From contig NZ_JAKSYC010000156.1 of assembly GCF_022829585.1 (NCBI RefSeq), forward strand, positions 45,271 to 109,270: 64,000 nucleotides of DNA, given 5' to 3'. Under the pieces are notes generated by a model. That model was not told the DNA's origin. It searched no databases and saw only the letters and a program-made list of their open reading frames with translations. This document shows positions 56,662 through 64,000 of this stretch, one piece after another. This stretch comes from Methylobacterium sp. J-026. GTDB taxonomy: Bacteria > Pseudomonadota > Alphaproteobacteria > Rhizobiales > Beijerinckiaceae. The translations under genes and the position numbers were made by a program. Position 1 is the stretch's first letter. The number at the start of each line of letters is the position of its first letter.

Positions 56662-56925
56662 ATGCCTCACTTCGAACCCCAGAACGCCGCCCCGAGACCC
56701 GCCGCTTCCAGACAGGCCGCGCGGACGGGCCCCGGCGGAGCACCCGCCGCCCTGCGGGTCATCCCGGTCGCGGGCGGTCCGGTCCTCGACGCGCAGACGC
56801 GCGTGCGGCTCGGCCGCCAGCTGCGGGCGATGTACGATCCGGTGATCGACGAGGTCCTGGATCCGCGCCTGGCGGAGCTGCTGCTGCAACTCGACGCGGA
56901 CCGGGCGGACGGCGCTGCGCGCTGA
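56662..56925 (+). CDS. NepR-like anti-sigma factor
   Basis: 87-residue protein whose C-terminal half, TRVRLGRQLRAMYDPVIDEV then LDPRLAELLLQLD, matches the NepR anti-sigma motif (LRxxYDxVxxEPVPDRFxxLLxxLD) by eye. NepR sequesters EcfG sigma factors until phosphorylated PhyR releases them, so this would control the general stress response. The perfect TAGGAGG is only one base from the ATG, so the actual start may be the in-frame ATG at 56584 (113 residues). It converges with an EcfG-type sigma gene. Confidence 0.72.
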   Translation: MPHFEPQNAAPRPAASRQAARTGPGGAPAALRVIPVAGGPVLDAQTRVRLGRQLRAMYDPVIDEVLDPRLAELLLQLDADRADGAAR

Positions 56926-57126
56926 GGATCCGAGGGGGCTCCCGTCGGTGGATCGGGGGGATGTCACACCGACGGGAGCCGAGCCGAGCCGACGGATCGG
57001 CCCAACCCTCCTCATATCGCCCAGGTCTGTGCCCGGGCGCTTTTACCTAAGTCAAATTCCTGATGAATACATCTGGATAAATGCCGAATTTGATCGTTCG
57101 ACGTTGAAAACGGCGCTCGCCGCCGA

Positions 57127-57864
57127 TCAGGCCGTGGTGCCGGTCACCGACAGCATCACGCCGTCGCTGCCGATCTCGTCCCCTCCGTAGCCGAGCATCC
57201 GCGCGAGCTGCTCGCGGGCGCGCCAGACGCGGCTCTTCACGGTGCCGATCCGGCAGTTCATCACGGCGGCGGCTTCCTCGTAGCTGAGGTTCTCGATCGC
57301 CACGAGGACCAGCGCCTCCCGCATCATCGGCGCGAGCCGGTCGAGGGCCGCGCGCACATCCTGGAGGTCGAGGTGGCCGCCCTGCTCCGGGATGCTGGTC
57401 AGCCGCTCGGCGTAATTGCCGTCGGTGTCGGCGACCTCCCGGCCGTGCTTGCGGTGCTGGCTGTAGAAGACGTTGCGCAGGATCGTGAACAGCCACGCTT
57501 CCAGATTGGTGCCGGTGGTGAAGCCGCCCCGGCCGCGCCAGCCGCGCAGCAGCGTGTCCTGCACGAGGTCGTCGGCCGCCGCCGGGTCGCGGGTCAGGGA
57601 GACGGCGAAGCGGTGCAGCGCCGGCACCACCTCCAGGAGGCCGGCGCGGAAGGACGCCTCCCGCGCGCCCGATTCCTGCGCGAGCGCGGTCTCGAGGCGG
57701 GCCAGGAGCTCGGCGAAGCGGTCCGAGGCGGACCCCGGCGCCGGGCCGATCCGGTCGTAGGTATGGCCGAGCAGGCTGCCGAGATGGGCGCGCACGGCCT
57801 CCGGCAGGCCGTGCCGGGCTTCCTCGACGGGATCGAAGAGGGATGAGCCTGCGGTGTCGGGCAT
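57127..57864 (-). CDS. EcfG-type (ECF15) sigma factor with NepR-like N-terminal extension
   Basis: 245-residue sigma-70 family protein. Region 2 is at SLTRDPAAADDLVQDTLLRG, with TNLEAWLFTILRNVFYSQHR; region 4 is RLAPMMREALVLVAIENLSY and EEAAAVMNCRIGTVKSRVWR. These are typical of EcfG. About 85 residues precede region 2; within them HLGSLLGHTYDRIG and ASDRFAELLARLE look like the NepR anti-sigma motif, so sigma and anti-sigma may be fused. It is convergent with the NepR-like gene. ATG at 57862-57864. Confidence 0.85.
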   Translation of the reverse strand: MPDTAGSSLFDPVEEARHGLPEAVRAHLGSLLGHTYDRIGPAPGSASDRFAELLARLETALAQESGAREASFRAGLLEVVPALHRFAVSLTRDPAAADDLVQDTLLRGWRGRGGFTTGTNLEAWLFTILRNVFYSQHRKHGREVADTDGNYAERLTSIPEQGGHLDLQDVRAALDRLAPMMREALVLVAIENLSYEEAAAVMNCRIGTVKSRVWRAREQLARMLGYGGDEIGSDGVMLSVTGTTA

Positions 57865-58135
57865 TCAGGTCCGGGCGTCGGCGCGGGCCGGTCGAACCCG
57901 CGGGATCGTTGTGACGTGCCCGGGCGGCCGATGCCGCAACATGGGTTAGCGCTTTCCCCGAAGGCCATTCGGCCGCGGCCGCCGGCCTGGGTGGTTCACC
58001 GTCCATGTTTCAACTGCAGGGCGAACCGTTGCACGCGATGCGGCGTTCCCCTCGCAGCTGCGGCTCTTCGGACGCGTCGTCACACGCCTCGGAATCTCCG
58101 CCCCGTCGCCGGCCCGACCCCGTCCGAGATCCGCC

Positions 58136-59299
58136 ATGCCAGCCCCCGAACCCGCCCGCCCCGAGGATGCCGGTCCTCAGGGACCCGCCTCCATGGTCTG
58201 GACGCTGGCCCTCGCCACCGCGCTGATCGGCGTGGTCGCCCTCCCGCGAACCCGCCCGCACGGGGGGCGGCCCGCCGGACCGGCCCCCGCCCAGGACGGG
58301 GCGCGCCGGCCGTCCCCCGCGCATGCGGGGGACGCGGCGCACGCCGTCGCCCGCAGCCAGACCGATCGCGGGCGCGCCGCCGCGGGACCCACCGAGATCC
58401 CCGCCAAGGGCTGGAAGGATATTGCGCTCCGCACCTATCGCGCCATCGGCGAGAACCGGCTCTCGCTGATCGCGGCCGGCGTCACCTTCTTCACGCTCCT
58501 GGCGATCTTCCCCGCGGTGGCGGCCCTGGTCTCCTGCTACGGCCTCGTGGCCGACGCCTCGACCATCAACGACCAGCTCGCCAGCCTCCAGGGCATCCTG
58601 CCCCAGGGGGCGCTGGAGATCGTGGGCGACCAGGTCAAGCGCCTGAACGCGCAGGGCGACACCACCCTCGGGTTCAGCCTGCTCCTCGGCATCGTCCTGT
58701 CGATCTGGAGCGCCAACGGCGGCATGAAGCACGTCTTCGACGCGCTCAACCTCGTCTACAACGAGCGCGAGAAGCGCAACGTCGTCATGCTCAACCTCGC
58801 CTCCCTCGCCTTCACCGCGGGGGCGCTGCTGTTCCTCGTCCTGGCCCTGGCGGCGGTGGTGGTCCTGCCGGTGGTGCTGTCCTATGTCGGGCTCGGCACG
58901 GATGCGTGGTGGCTGACGCTCCTGCGCTGGCCGACGCTGCTCGTGGCGGTCCTGTTCGGCCTCGCCATGCTCTACCGCTACGGTCCCAGCCGGGACGCCC
59001 CGCGCTGGCGCTGGGTCACGCCGGGGGGCGGCCTGGCGGCCCTGCTCTGGCTGGTCGCGTCGCTGCTGTTCTCCTGGTACGTCGCCCATTTCGGCAGCTA
59101 CAACAAGACCTACGGCTCGCTCGGCGCGGCCATCGGATTCATGACCTGGATCTGGCTCTCGACCATGATCGTGCTGGCCGGCGCCCAGGTGAACGCCGAG
59201 ATGGAGCATCAGACCGCCGAGGACACGACCGTGGGCGAGCCGGAACCCCTGGGCACGCGCCGGGCGCACATGGCCGATACGGTCGGGGCCGCCACGTAG
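58136..59299 (+). CDS. YihY/virulence-factor BrkB-family membrane protein
   Basis: 387-residue inner-membrane protein. N-terminal 95 residues are low-complexity; from about residue 95 the YihY domain begins (KGWKDIALRTYRAIGENRLS, GVTFFTLLAIFPAVAALVS), with about six transmembrane segments and the SIWSANGGMKHVFDALNLVY, FGSYNKTYGSLGAAIGFMTW motifs. Once annotated as RNase BN by error; the true function is unknown. ATG at 58136. Possibly with its upstream sigma factor in the stress regulon (inference). Confidence 0.92.
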   Translation: MPAPEPARPEDAGPQGPASMVWTLALATALIGVVALPRTRPHGGRPAGPAPAQDGARRPSPAHAGDAAHAVARSQTDRGRAAAGPTEIPAKGWKDIALRTYRAIGENRLSLIAAGVTFFTLLAIFPAVAALVSCYGLVADASTINDQLASLQGILPQGALEIVGDQVKRLNAQGDTTLGFSLLLGIVLSIWSANGGMKHVFDALNLVYNEREKRNVVMLNLASLAFTAGALLFLVLALAAVVVLPVVLSYVGLGTDAWWLTLLRWPTLLVAVLFGLAMLYRYGPSRDAPRWRWVTPGGGLAALLWLVASLLFSWYVAHFGSYNKTYGSLGAAIGFMTWIWLSTMIVLAGAQVNAEMEHQTAEDTTVGEPEPLGTRRAHMADTVGAAT

Positions 59300-59311
59300 A
59301 CCGTATCGTTG

Positions 59312-59437
59312 ACCGTTGCCGCGCGGGATCGCCTGTCGACCCGATCGCGTGGATTCCGAGGGGATCGTCCCTTTGGCGGCGTCTCGGGGCAGAGCCCCGC
59401 GGATGGTGCAGGGCACTGCCCTGCACCATCGAGGGAC
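59312..59437 (+). repeat. Modular palindromic repeat, copy F
   Basis: CCGTTGCCGCGCGGGATCGC, TCGACCCGATCGCGTGG, CCCTTTGGCGGCGTCTCGG and GGCAGAGCCCCG, then a perfect hairpin GATGGTGCAGGGC/GCCCTGCACCATC. It lies between the YihY and larC genes. Confidence 0.85.
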
Positions 59438-59571
59438 CAGGATGGCTCCGTTCGAGCCGCGGGTTTCGGGCGAAACGCCGCGGTCGCGGTCATCCGCCGA
59501 ACCTTGCCTTGCCGCGTCCGCGGCCGATCTGTGCGAAACGTCGTGATTCACGGCAGGTCGACCGGCAGACG

Positions 59572-60885
59572 ATGCACATCCACCTCGACGCGCTCGGCGG
59601 CGTCGCCGGCGACATGTTCGCCGCCGCGCTGCTGGACGCCTTTCCCGAACACCTGGAGGGCGTGCGCGCCAGCGTGCGCGCGGCCGACGCGGGCATCGCC
59701 TGCGCGGTTCAGGCCCACAACGACGGCATCCTGCGCGGGCTGCGCTTCGCCGTCTCGGCCCCCGGGGCGGACCGGGCCCCCGCGCCGCATCGGCACGATC
59801 ACGGTGGGCACGATCACGCAGAGCACGCCCACGCAGGGCACACCCACGCCGGACACGCCCACACGCACCACGATCACGGGCATGATCACGGCGATGACGG
59901 GCCTCACGGCCATCGGCCCTGGTCGGAGATTCGTGCCGCGCTGACGGCGGCCGAGCTCGCCCCCGCCGTCCGGGCGCATGCCCTCGCCATCTTCGGCCAC
60001 CTCGCCGAGGCCGAGGCCCGGGTCCACGGCCTCGCGGTCGAGGCGGTGGCCTTCCACGAGGTCGGCGCCGTCGACTCGATCGCCGACATCGTGGCCGCCG
60101 CCCACCTGATCGCCGCCCTGGAGGCGCGGAGCTGGAGCGTTTCGGCCCTGCCGCTCGGGTCCGGCCGGGTGAAGACCCAGCACGGCCCCCTCCCCGTCCC
60201 GGCGCCGGCCACGACCCTGCTGCTCGAAGGGTTTTCCACCCTCGACGACGGCGTGCCCGGCGAGCGCGTCACCCCCACCGGGGCGGCGATCCTGCGCCAT
60301 CTCTGCGGCGACGCTCCCGGGCGGGGCCGCCCCCGGGGCATCCTCGGGCGCACCGGCATCGGCTTCGGCACGAAGGTGCTGCCGGGCCTGAGCAACTGCC
60401 TGCGCGCCCTGGTGCTGGAGGATGACGCCGCCGCGGGGAGCCGGCGGGATCTCGCGGTGATCGCCTTCGAGGTCGACGACCAGTCGGGCGAGGATCTCGC
60501 CCTGGGCCTCGACCGGCTGCGCGCCGAGCCCGGGATGCTGGACGTCGTGCAGGCCCCGGTCATCGGCAAGAAGGGCCGGATGATGGCCCATATCCAGGCC
60601 CTGGTGCGGCCGGACAGCCTGGAGGCCGCCATCGAGGCCTGCTTCCGGGAGACCACCACGATCGGCCTGCGCTACCACCGGGTGGAGGGCGCGGTGCTCG
60701 ACCGCGACGCCCGCACGGTGGAGCAGGGCGGCCGGCCGGTCCGGGTGAAGGTCGTCGACCGGCCGGGCGGGCGCACCGCCAAGGCCGAGGCCGACGACGC
60801 CCAGGACCAGGCGGGCCACGCGGCCCGGGCGACCCTGCGCCGGGAGGCCGAGCGCCGCGCGCTCGAGCAGGAGGAGGGGCGGTGA
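59572..60885 (+). CDS. larC: Nickel-pincer cofactor biosynthesis protein LarC
   Basis: Inserts nickel into the pyridinium bis-thiocarboxylic precursor in the last step of the nickel-pincer nucleotide made for lactate racemase. 437 residues. Starts MHIHLDALGGVAGDMFAAAL, then a His-rich insert (residues 73-116; HRHDHGGHDHAEHAHAGHTH and similar), VEAVAFHEVGAVDSIADIVA, LGSGRVKTQHGPLPVPAPAT, RVTPTGAAILRHLC, and IGFGTKVLPGLSNCLRALVL. The His-rich segment probably binds nickel. Stop overlaps the larE start (GTGA). Confidence 0.94.
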   Translation: MHIHLDALGGVAGDMFAAALLDAFPEHLEGVRASVRAADAGIACAVQAHNDGILRGLRFAVSAPGADRAPAPHRHDHGGHDHAEHAHAGHTHAGHAHTHHDHGHDHGDDGPHGHRPWSEIRAALTAAELAPAVRAHALAIFGHLAEAEARVHGLAVEAVAFHEVGAVDSIADIVAAAHLIAALEARSWSVSALPLGSGRVKTQHGPLPVPAPATTLLLEGFSTLDDGVPGERVTPTGAAILRHLCGDAPGRGRPRGILGRTGIGFGTKVLPGLSNCLRALVLEDDAAAGSRRDLAVIAFEVDDQSGEDLALGLDRLRAEPGMLDVVQAPVIGKKGRMMAHIQALVRPDSLEAAIEACFRETTTIGLRYHRVEGAVLDRDARTVEQGGRPVRVKVVDRPGGRTAKAEADDAQDQAGHAARATLRREAERRALEQEEGR

Positions 60886-61697
60886 CGCGCCGGCATCTCG
60901 AATCGGTCCTGTCGGGGCTCGGCCCCGTCGCGGTGGCGGTGAGCGGCGGGGTCGACAGCCTGACGCTCGCCACCCTCGCCCACCGGCTGGCGCCGGGGGC
61001 GACCCTGGTGGTCCACGCGGTCTCGCCGGCCGTTCCCGGGGAGGCGACCGCCCGGGTCCGGGCCGAGGCCGCCCGCGAGGGCTGGGACCTGCGCGTGATC
61101 GAGGCCGGGGAATTCGCCGACCCGGCCTACCGGGCCAACCCGGTCAACCGCTGCTTCTTCTGCAAGACCAACCTGTACGGGGCGGTCCGGCAGGTCACCG
61201 ACCGGCAGATCCTGTCGGGGGCCAATCGCGACGACCTCGGCGAGTACCGCCCCGGCCTCGACGCCGCCCGGACGCACGGCGTCCGCCACCCCTACGTGGA
61301 GGCCGGGTTCGACAAGGCGGCGGTCCGGGCGCTCGCCCGCGACCTCGGCCTCGGCGCGGTGGCGGAGCTGCCGGCCGCGCCCTGCCTGTCGAGCCGGGTC
61401 GAGACCGGCATCGCCATCGAGCCGGAGACCCTGGGCTTCATCCACGCGGTCGAGCGCCTGGTGGGCGGGGCCCTCGACGCCGGGGCCGGCGCCAAACGGG
61501 CCGTCCGATGCCGGGTCCGCGCCGAGGGCGTGGTGGTGGAGCTCGATGCCGAGAGCCTTGCCGCCCTCGCCGCGGAGGATCGCGAACGACTCGGGGCCGG
61601 CATCCGGGCGATCGCGCCACCGCGTCTGGCCGGGCTCGTCCGCTTCGCCCCCTACCGGGTCGGCAGCGCGTTCCTGACGGGGGCGTCCCCATCATGA
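60882..61697 (+). CDS. larE: LarE, sulphur transferase for the nickel-pincer cofactor (three-cysteine type)
   Basis: 271-residue PP-loop enzyme that adds sulphur to the carboxylates of the cofactor precursor after adenylylation. PP-loop: AVAVSGGVDSLTLATLAHRL. Cys: NRCFFCKTNLYGAVRQVTD (CxxC) and AAPCLSSRVETGI (the usual sacrificial Cys). The CxxC plus third Cys pattern corresponds to the [4Fe-4S]-binding LarE described for Thermotoga maritima rather than the single-Cys L. plantarum enzyme (established distinction, by-eye match). GTG start at 60882 overlaps larC stop; its own stop overlaps larB (ATGA). Confidence 0.93.
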   Translation: MTRRHLESVLSGLGPVAVAVSGGVDSLTLATLAHRLAPGATLVVHAVSPAVPGEATARVRAEAAREGWDLRVIEAGEFADPAYRANPVNRCFFCKTNLYGAVRQVTDRQILSGANRDDLGEYRPGLDAARTHGVRHPYVEAGFDKAAVRALARDLGLGAVAELPAAPCLSSRVETGIAIEPETLGFIHAVERLVGGALDAGAGAKRAVRCRVRAEGVVVELDAESLAALAAEDRERLGAGIRAIAPPRLAGLVRFAPYRVGSAFLTGASPS

Positions 61698-62374
61698 GCG
61701 TCACGGAAGAATTCACCCTCGATTTCGCCCGGCCCGAGCGGATCGGGCTGGAGGAGGCGATCTACTGCGCCGGCAAGAATCCGGAACAGATCGACGCGAT
61801 CCTGGCGACCGCCGGCGCCCGGGGCGCCTCGCTCCTCCTCACCCGCCTCGACCCGGAGAAATGCGCCCGCCTCCGGGAGATGGCGCGGCTCGACTATTGC
61901 CCGGTCTCGCACACGGCCGTGTTCGGCGCGCCGCCGGAGGTCAGGGGCCCGGCCCGGGTCGCCGTGGTGGCGGCCGGCACCTCGGACGTCCCCGTCGCCC
62001 GCGAGGCGCTCCGGACGCTGGCCTATGCCGGCCGGGCCGCGACACTCTTCGCCGATGTCGGCGTCGCCGGCCTGTGGCGGCTGACCACGCGGCTGGAGGA
62101 GATCCGGGCGCATCCGATGGTGATCGTCGCCGCCGGCATGGACGCGGCGCTGCCGAGCGTGGTCGGCGGCCTCGTCGCCGGCGCGGTGATCGCCGTGCCG
62201 ACCTCCGTGGGCTACGGCGTCGCCGCGGGCGGGCGCGTGGCCCTCGACGCCGTGCTGGCGAGCTGCGCGCCGGGCATCACGGTGGTCAACATCGACAACG
62301 GCTACGGCGCCGCCTGCGCCGCCCTGCGCCTGCTCAACGCGGCAGGACGCCTCGCCGAGGAGCGCGAACGATGA
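61694..62374 (+). CDS. larB: LarB, carboxylase/hydrolase of the nickel-pincer cofactor pathway
   Basis: 226-residue PurE-like protein that carboxylates nicotinic acid adenine dinucleotide and hydrolyses it to P2CMN, the first Lar step. RVAVVAAGTSDVPVAREALR, ADVGVAGLWRLTTRLEEIRA, VIVAAGMDAALPSVVGGLVA, AVPTSVGYGVAAGG and NIDNGYGAACAALRLLNAA are typical. Overlaps larE by ATGA. The apoprotein gene larA is not in the window, so the cofactor serves a LarA homologue elsewhere. Confidence 0.94.
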   Translation: MSVTEEFTLDFARPERIGLEEAIYCAGKNPEQIDAILATAGARGASLLLTRLDPEKCARLREMARLDYCPVSHTAVFGAPPEVRGPARVAVVAAGTSDVPVAREALRTLAYAGRAATLFADVGVAGLWRLTTRLEEIRAHPMVIVAAGMDAALPSVVGGLVAGAVIAVPTSVGYGVAAGGRVALDAVLASCAPGITVVNIDNGYGAACAALRLLNAAGRLAEERER

Positions 62375-62429
62375 CCCGGTACGACCTGTTACCTCCCCTC
62401 ACCCGGACATCCGCGAACGGAGACAGCCG

Positions 62430-63554
62430 ATGGAACGCCGCAGCTTCCTACAGGGCGCCGTGCTCGGCGCAGGGCTTACAGGGACTACTCTGGCGGGCGC
62501 CGGCAGCGCAGGTGCGGCCGTGAACGCCCCCGCACTCCCGAACACCCGCCCGCAGGACCCCGCCGACCTGCCCTTCGTCACCGATCCCGGCGAGCGCCGG
62601 GGCGAGATGCTCTACCGGACCTTCGGCAAGACCTCCGAAAAGATCTCCGCCATCGGCATGGGCGGGTTCCACCTCGGCAAGAGCGCCGTGACCGACGACG
62701 AGGCGACCCGGCTGATCCATGCCGGGATCGACCGCGGCATCACCTTCATGGACAATTGCTGGGACTACAACGACGGCCGCTCCGAGCTGCGCATGGGCGC
62801 GGCGCTGGCGCAGGGCGGCTACCGCGACAAGGTCTTCCTGATGTCCAAGATGGACGGGCGGACCAAGGCGGAGGCGCTCAAGCAGATCGACCAGTCACTC
62901 CTGCGCCTGCGCACGGACCGGATCGACCTCGTCCAGCACCACGAGATCCTGCGCTTCGACGATCCCGACCGGGTCTTCGCCGAGGGCGGCGCCATGGAGG
63001 GTTTTTTAGAGGCCAAGAAGCAGGGCAAGCTGCGCTACATCGGCTTCACCGGCCACAAGGACCCGCGCATCCACCTGCAGATGCTGGCGGTGGCGCAGGA
63101 GCGGGGCTTCCACTTCGATTCCTGCCAGATGCCGCTCAACGTGATGGACGCGCATTTCCGCTCGTTCGGCCATCTGGTGCTGCCGCACCTCGTGGCCGAG
63201 GGCATCGCGCCGCTCGCCATGAAGACGTTTGGCGACGGGGTGATCCTGAAGGCGGACGCCCCGATCAAGCCGATCGAGTACCTGCACTTCTCGCTGAACC
63301 TGCCGGTCTCGGTGGTGATCACCGGCATCCAGAACCAGCGCGACCTCGACCAGGCGTTCGAGGCGGTGAAGACCTTCGAGCCGATGGACAAGGCGGCGGT
63401 GGCCGAGCTGCTGTCGCGGTCCAGGCCCTACGCGCTGGAGGGCAAGTACGAGCTGTTCAAGACGAGCGCCACCTTCGACGGCACCGCCAAGAACGCGGCG
63501 TGGCTCGGCGAGGATGTGCAGAGCGTGCAGAAGCTCGCGCCGACGATGGAGTAG
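62430..63554 (+). CDS. Tat-exported aldo/keto reductase
   Basis: 374 residues. A twin-arginine-type leader (MERRSFLQGAVLGAGLTGTT) is followed by an aldo-keto reductase fold: YRTFGKTSEKISAIGMGGFH, TFMDNCWDYNDGRSELRMGA (catalytic Asp, Tyr), VFLMSKMDGRTKAEAL (Lys), DLVQHHEIL (His position) and VVITGIQNQRDLDQAFE. Reduces or oxidises carbonyl/hydroxyl compounds, probably with a cofactor folded in the cytoplasm. It follows the lar genes at 55 bases; a functional link is not shown. ATG at 62430. Confidence 0.9.
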   Translation: MERRSFLQGAVLGAGLTGTTLAGAGSAGAAVNAPALPNTRPQDPADLPFVTDPGERRGEMLYRTFGKTSEKISAIGMGGFHLGKSAVTDDEATRLIHAGIDRGITFMDNCWDYNDGRSELRMGAALAQGGYRDKVFLMSKMDGRTKAEALKQIDQSLLRLRTDRIDLVQHHEILRFDDPDRVFAEGGAMEGFLEAKKQGKLRYIGFTGHKDPRIHLQMLAVAQERGFHFDSCQMPLNVMDAHFRSFGHLVLPHLVAEGIAPLAMKTFGDGVILKADAPIKPIEYLHFSLNLPVSVVITGIQNQRDLDQAFEAVKTFEPMDKAAVAELLSRSRPYALEGKYELFKTSATFDGTAKNAAWLGEDVQSVQKLAPTME

Positions 63555-63594
63555 GGCAAGGACCGGGTCGAACGCCGTTCGAATGGCGCGCGCT

Positions 63595-63768
63595 CCCTCC
63601 CCCCTTTGCGGGGGAGGGTGGCCCTCGCGTCAGCGAGGGTCGGGAGAGGGGAGCGCGGCTTCAGAAAGAGGCGAGGCCTTCAAGACGGACAATAGCGTCC
63701 TCCTGCACCGTCGCTCCCCTCTCCCGACCCGCTTGGCGGGCCACCCTCCCCCGCAAAGGGGGGAGGGA
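63595..63768. repeat. MITE-like intergenic element with CCCTCCCCC ends (copy 2)
   Basis: Starts CCCTCCCCCCTTTGCGGGGG, ends GGGCCACCCTCCCCCGCAAA then GGGGGGAGGG; interior carries CTGCACCGTCGCTCCCCTC as in copy 1 at 749-951. Lies between the aldo/keto reductase stop and the next gene. Confidence 0.75.
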
Positions 63769-63782
63769 GAGGTGGCCCCCCT

Positions 63783-64000
63783 CTACGCCACGTCCTCCAG
63801 CCGGATCGGCAGCCTCCGGATGCGCCGCCCGGTGGCGTGGTGGACGGCGTTGGCGATGGCCTGGACGAGGCGACGATCGGCATCAGCGGCCGCTCCACCG
63901 GCATCGGCGACGGCCTCGGGCTGGCCCTGCGCCGCCTGGACCCCCGGGATGCCGGGGCCGAGGCCGAACCCGGCGCCGCGAAACCCGCGAAGGCCGTGAT
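63783..64000 (-). pseudogene. C-terminal end of a xanthine dehydrogenase/aldehyde oxidase-type molybdenum subunit (partial, possibly disrupted)
   Basis: Minus strand, ending ...LVQAIANAVHHATGRRIRRLP then IRLEDVA and stop. This matches the C-terminus of molybdopterin-binding subunits (typically AxAIANAVxHATGxRxRDLPI). Upstream of about 63867 the same frame no longer shows the expected GEIG..(V/I) region and has weaker codon bias, while the opposite strand looks coding-like (ISGRSTGIGDGLGLALRRLD). So either a frameshift, a junction, or just poor family match; cut by the window edge. Confidence 0.5.

Noticed and set aside
57865..57960. GGAAA...GTT as an EcfG autoregulatory promoter
   Set aside because: The spacing between the elements is about 12 bases, not the 16-17 expected, so it was not called.

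Overview
The window is a piece of chromosome from a very GC-rich alphaproteobacterium. I infer Methylobacteriaceae (Methylobacterium or Methylorubrum). The grounds are GC-saturated third codon positions, a NepR/EcfG general stress pair with HWE/HisKA_2-type kinases, a rutABC cluster, cobF, a larCEB cluster, and many intergenic palindromic repeats. Housekeeping genes (thrC, trmFO, uvrA, a TrmH-family rRNA methylase) place it on a main replicon, although a plasmid-type RepA with upstream iterons is embedded at 41.3-43.0 kb. The species cannot be named from this sequence alone.

Layout. 0-6 kb: M16 peptidase (partial), threonine synthase, two small secreted proteins, then a pyrimidine-degradation operon rutA-rutB-rutC. 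6-10 kb: a large Gly-rich autotransporter facing an AT-rich, possibly silenced promoter region. 10-17 kb: surface-polysaccharide genes (four glycosyltransferases and a hexapeptide O-acetyltransferase), split by a His-rich PadR/YqjI-like metal regulator and ending in a second AT-rich stretch. 17-29 kb: M20 amidase, trmFO, a DUF1127 protein, a small GCG_CRPN-type secreted protein, an HtrA-like protein lacking its catalytic residues, an outer-membrane protein, uvrA, an MFS permease and a cupin. 29-33 kb: NIT-domain chemoreceptor, DoxX-like protein, glutathione transferase.

33.7-39.8 kb is the most interesting region. A tandem glycine riboswitch precedes a DadA-like FAD amine oxidoreductase, a threonine-synthase-like PLP enzyme, a 3-hydroxy-D-aspartate aldolase (BhcC-like) and an ornithine-cyclodeaminase-family reductase (BhcD-like). 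Together they could form a glycine-induced variant of the beta-hydroxyaspartate cycle turning two glycines into aspartate, with an FAD enzyme supplying glyoxylate instead of the BhcA aminotransferase. A true thrC lies elsewhere in the same window, so the PLP enzyme is probably not for threonine synthesis. cobF follows.

40-50 kb: TrmH-family methylase, iterons plus repA, a HARE-HTH protein with duplicated operator-like palindromes, a helicase, a polysaccharide deacetylase and an ArgE-like deacetylase. 50-58 kb: hydrolase, two histidine kinases, beta-carbonic anhydrase, metallophosphoesterase, a NepR-like protein, and an EcfG-type sigma factor whose N-terminal extension itself looks NepR-like. 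58-64 kb: YihY/BrkB membrane protein, larC-larE-larB for the nickel-pincer cofactor (no larA in view), a Tat-exported aldo/keto reductase, and the C-terminus of a possible xanthine-dehydrogenase-type gene at the edge.

Two dispersed intergenic repeat families recur: a modular hairpin family (18.3, 32.2, 37.9, 39.0, 44.9, 48.3, 59.3 kb) and a MITE-like element with CCCTCCCCC ends (0.75 and 63.6 kb). No rRNA, tRNA or CRISPR array was recognised.
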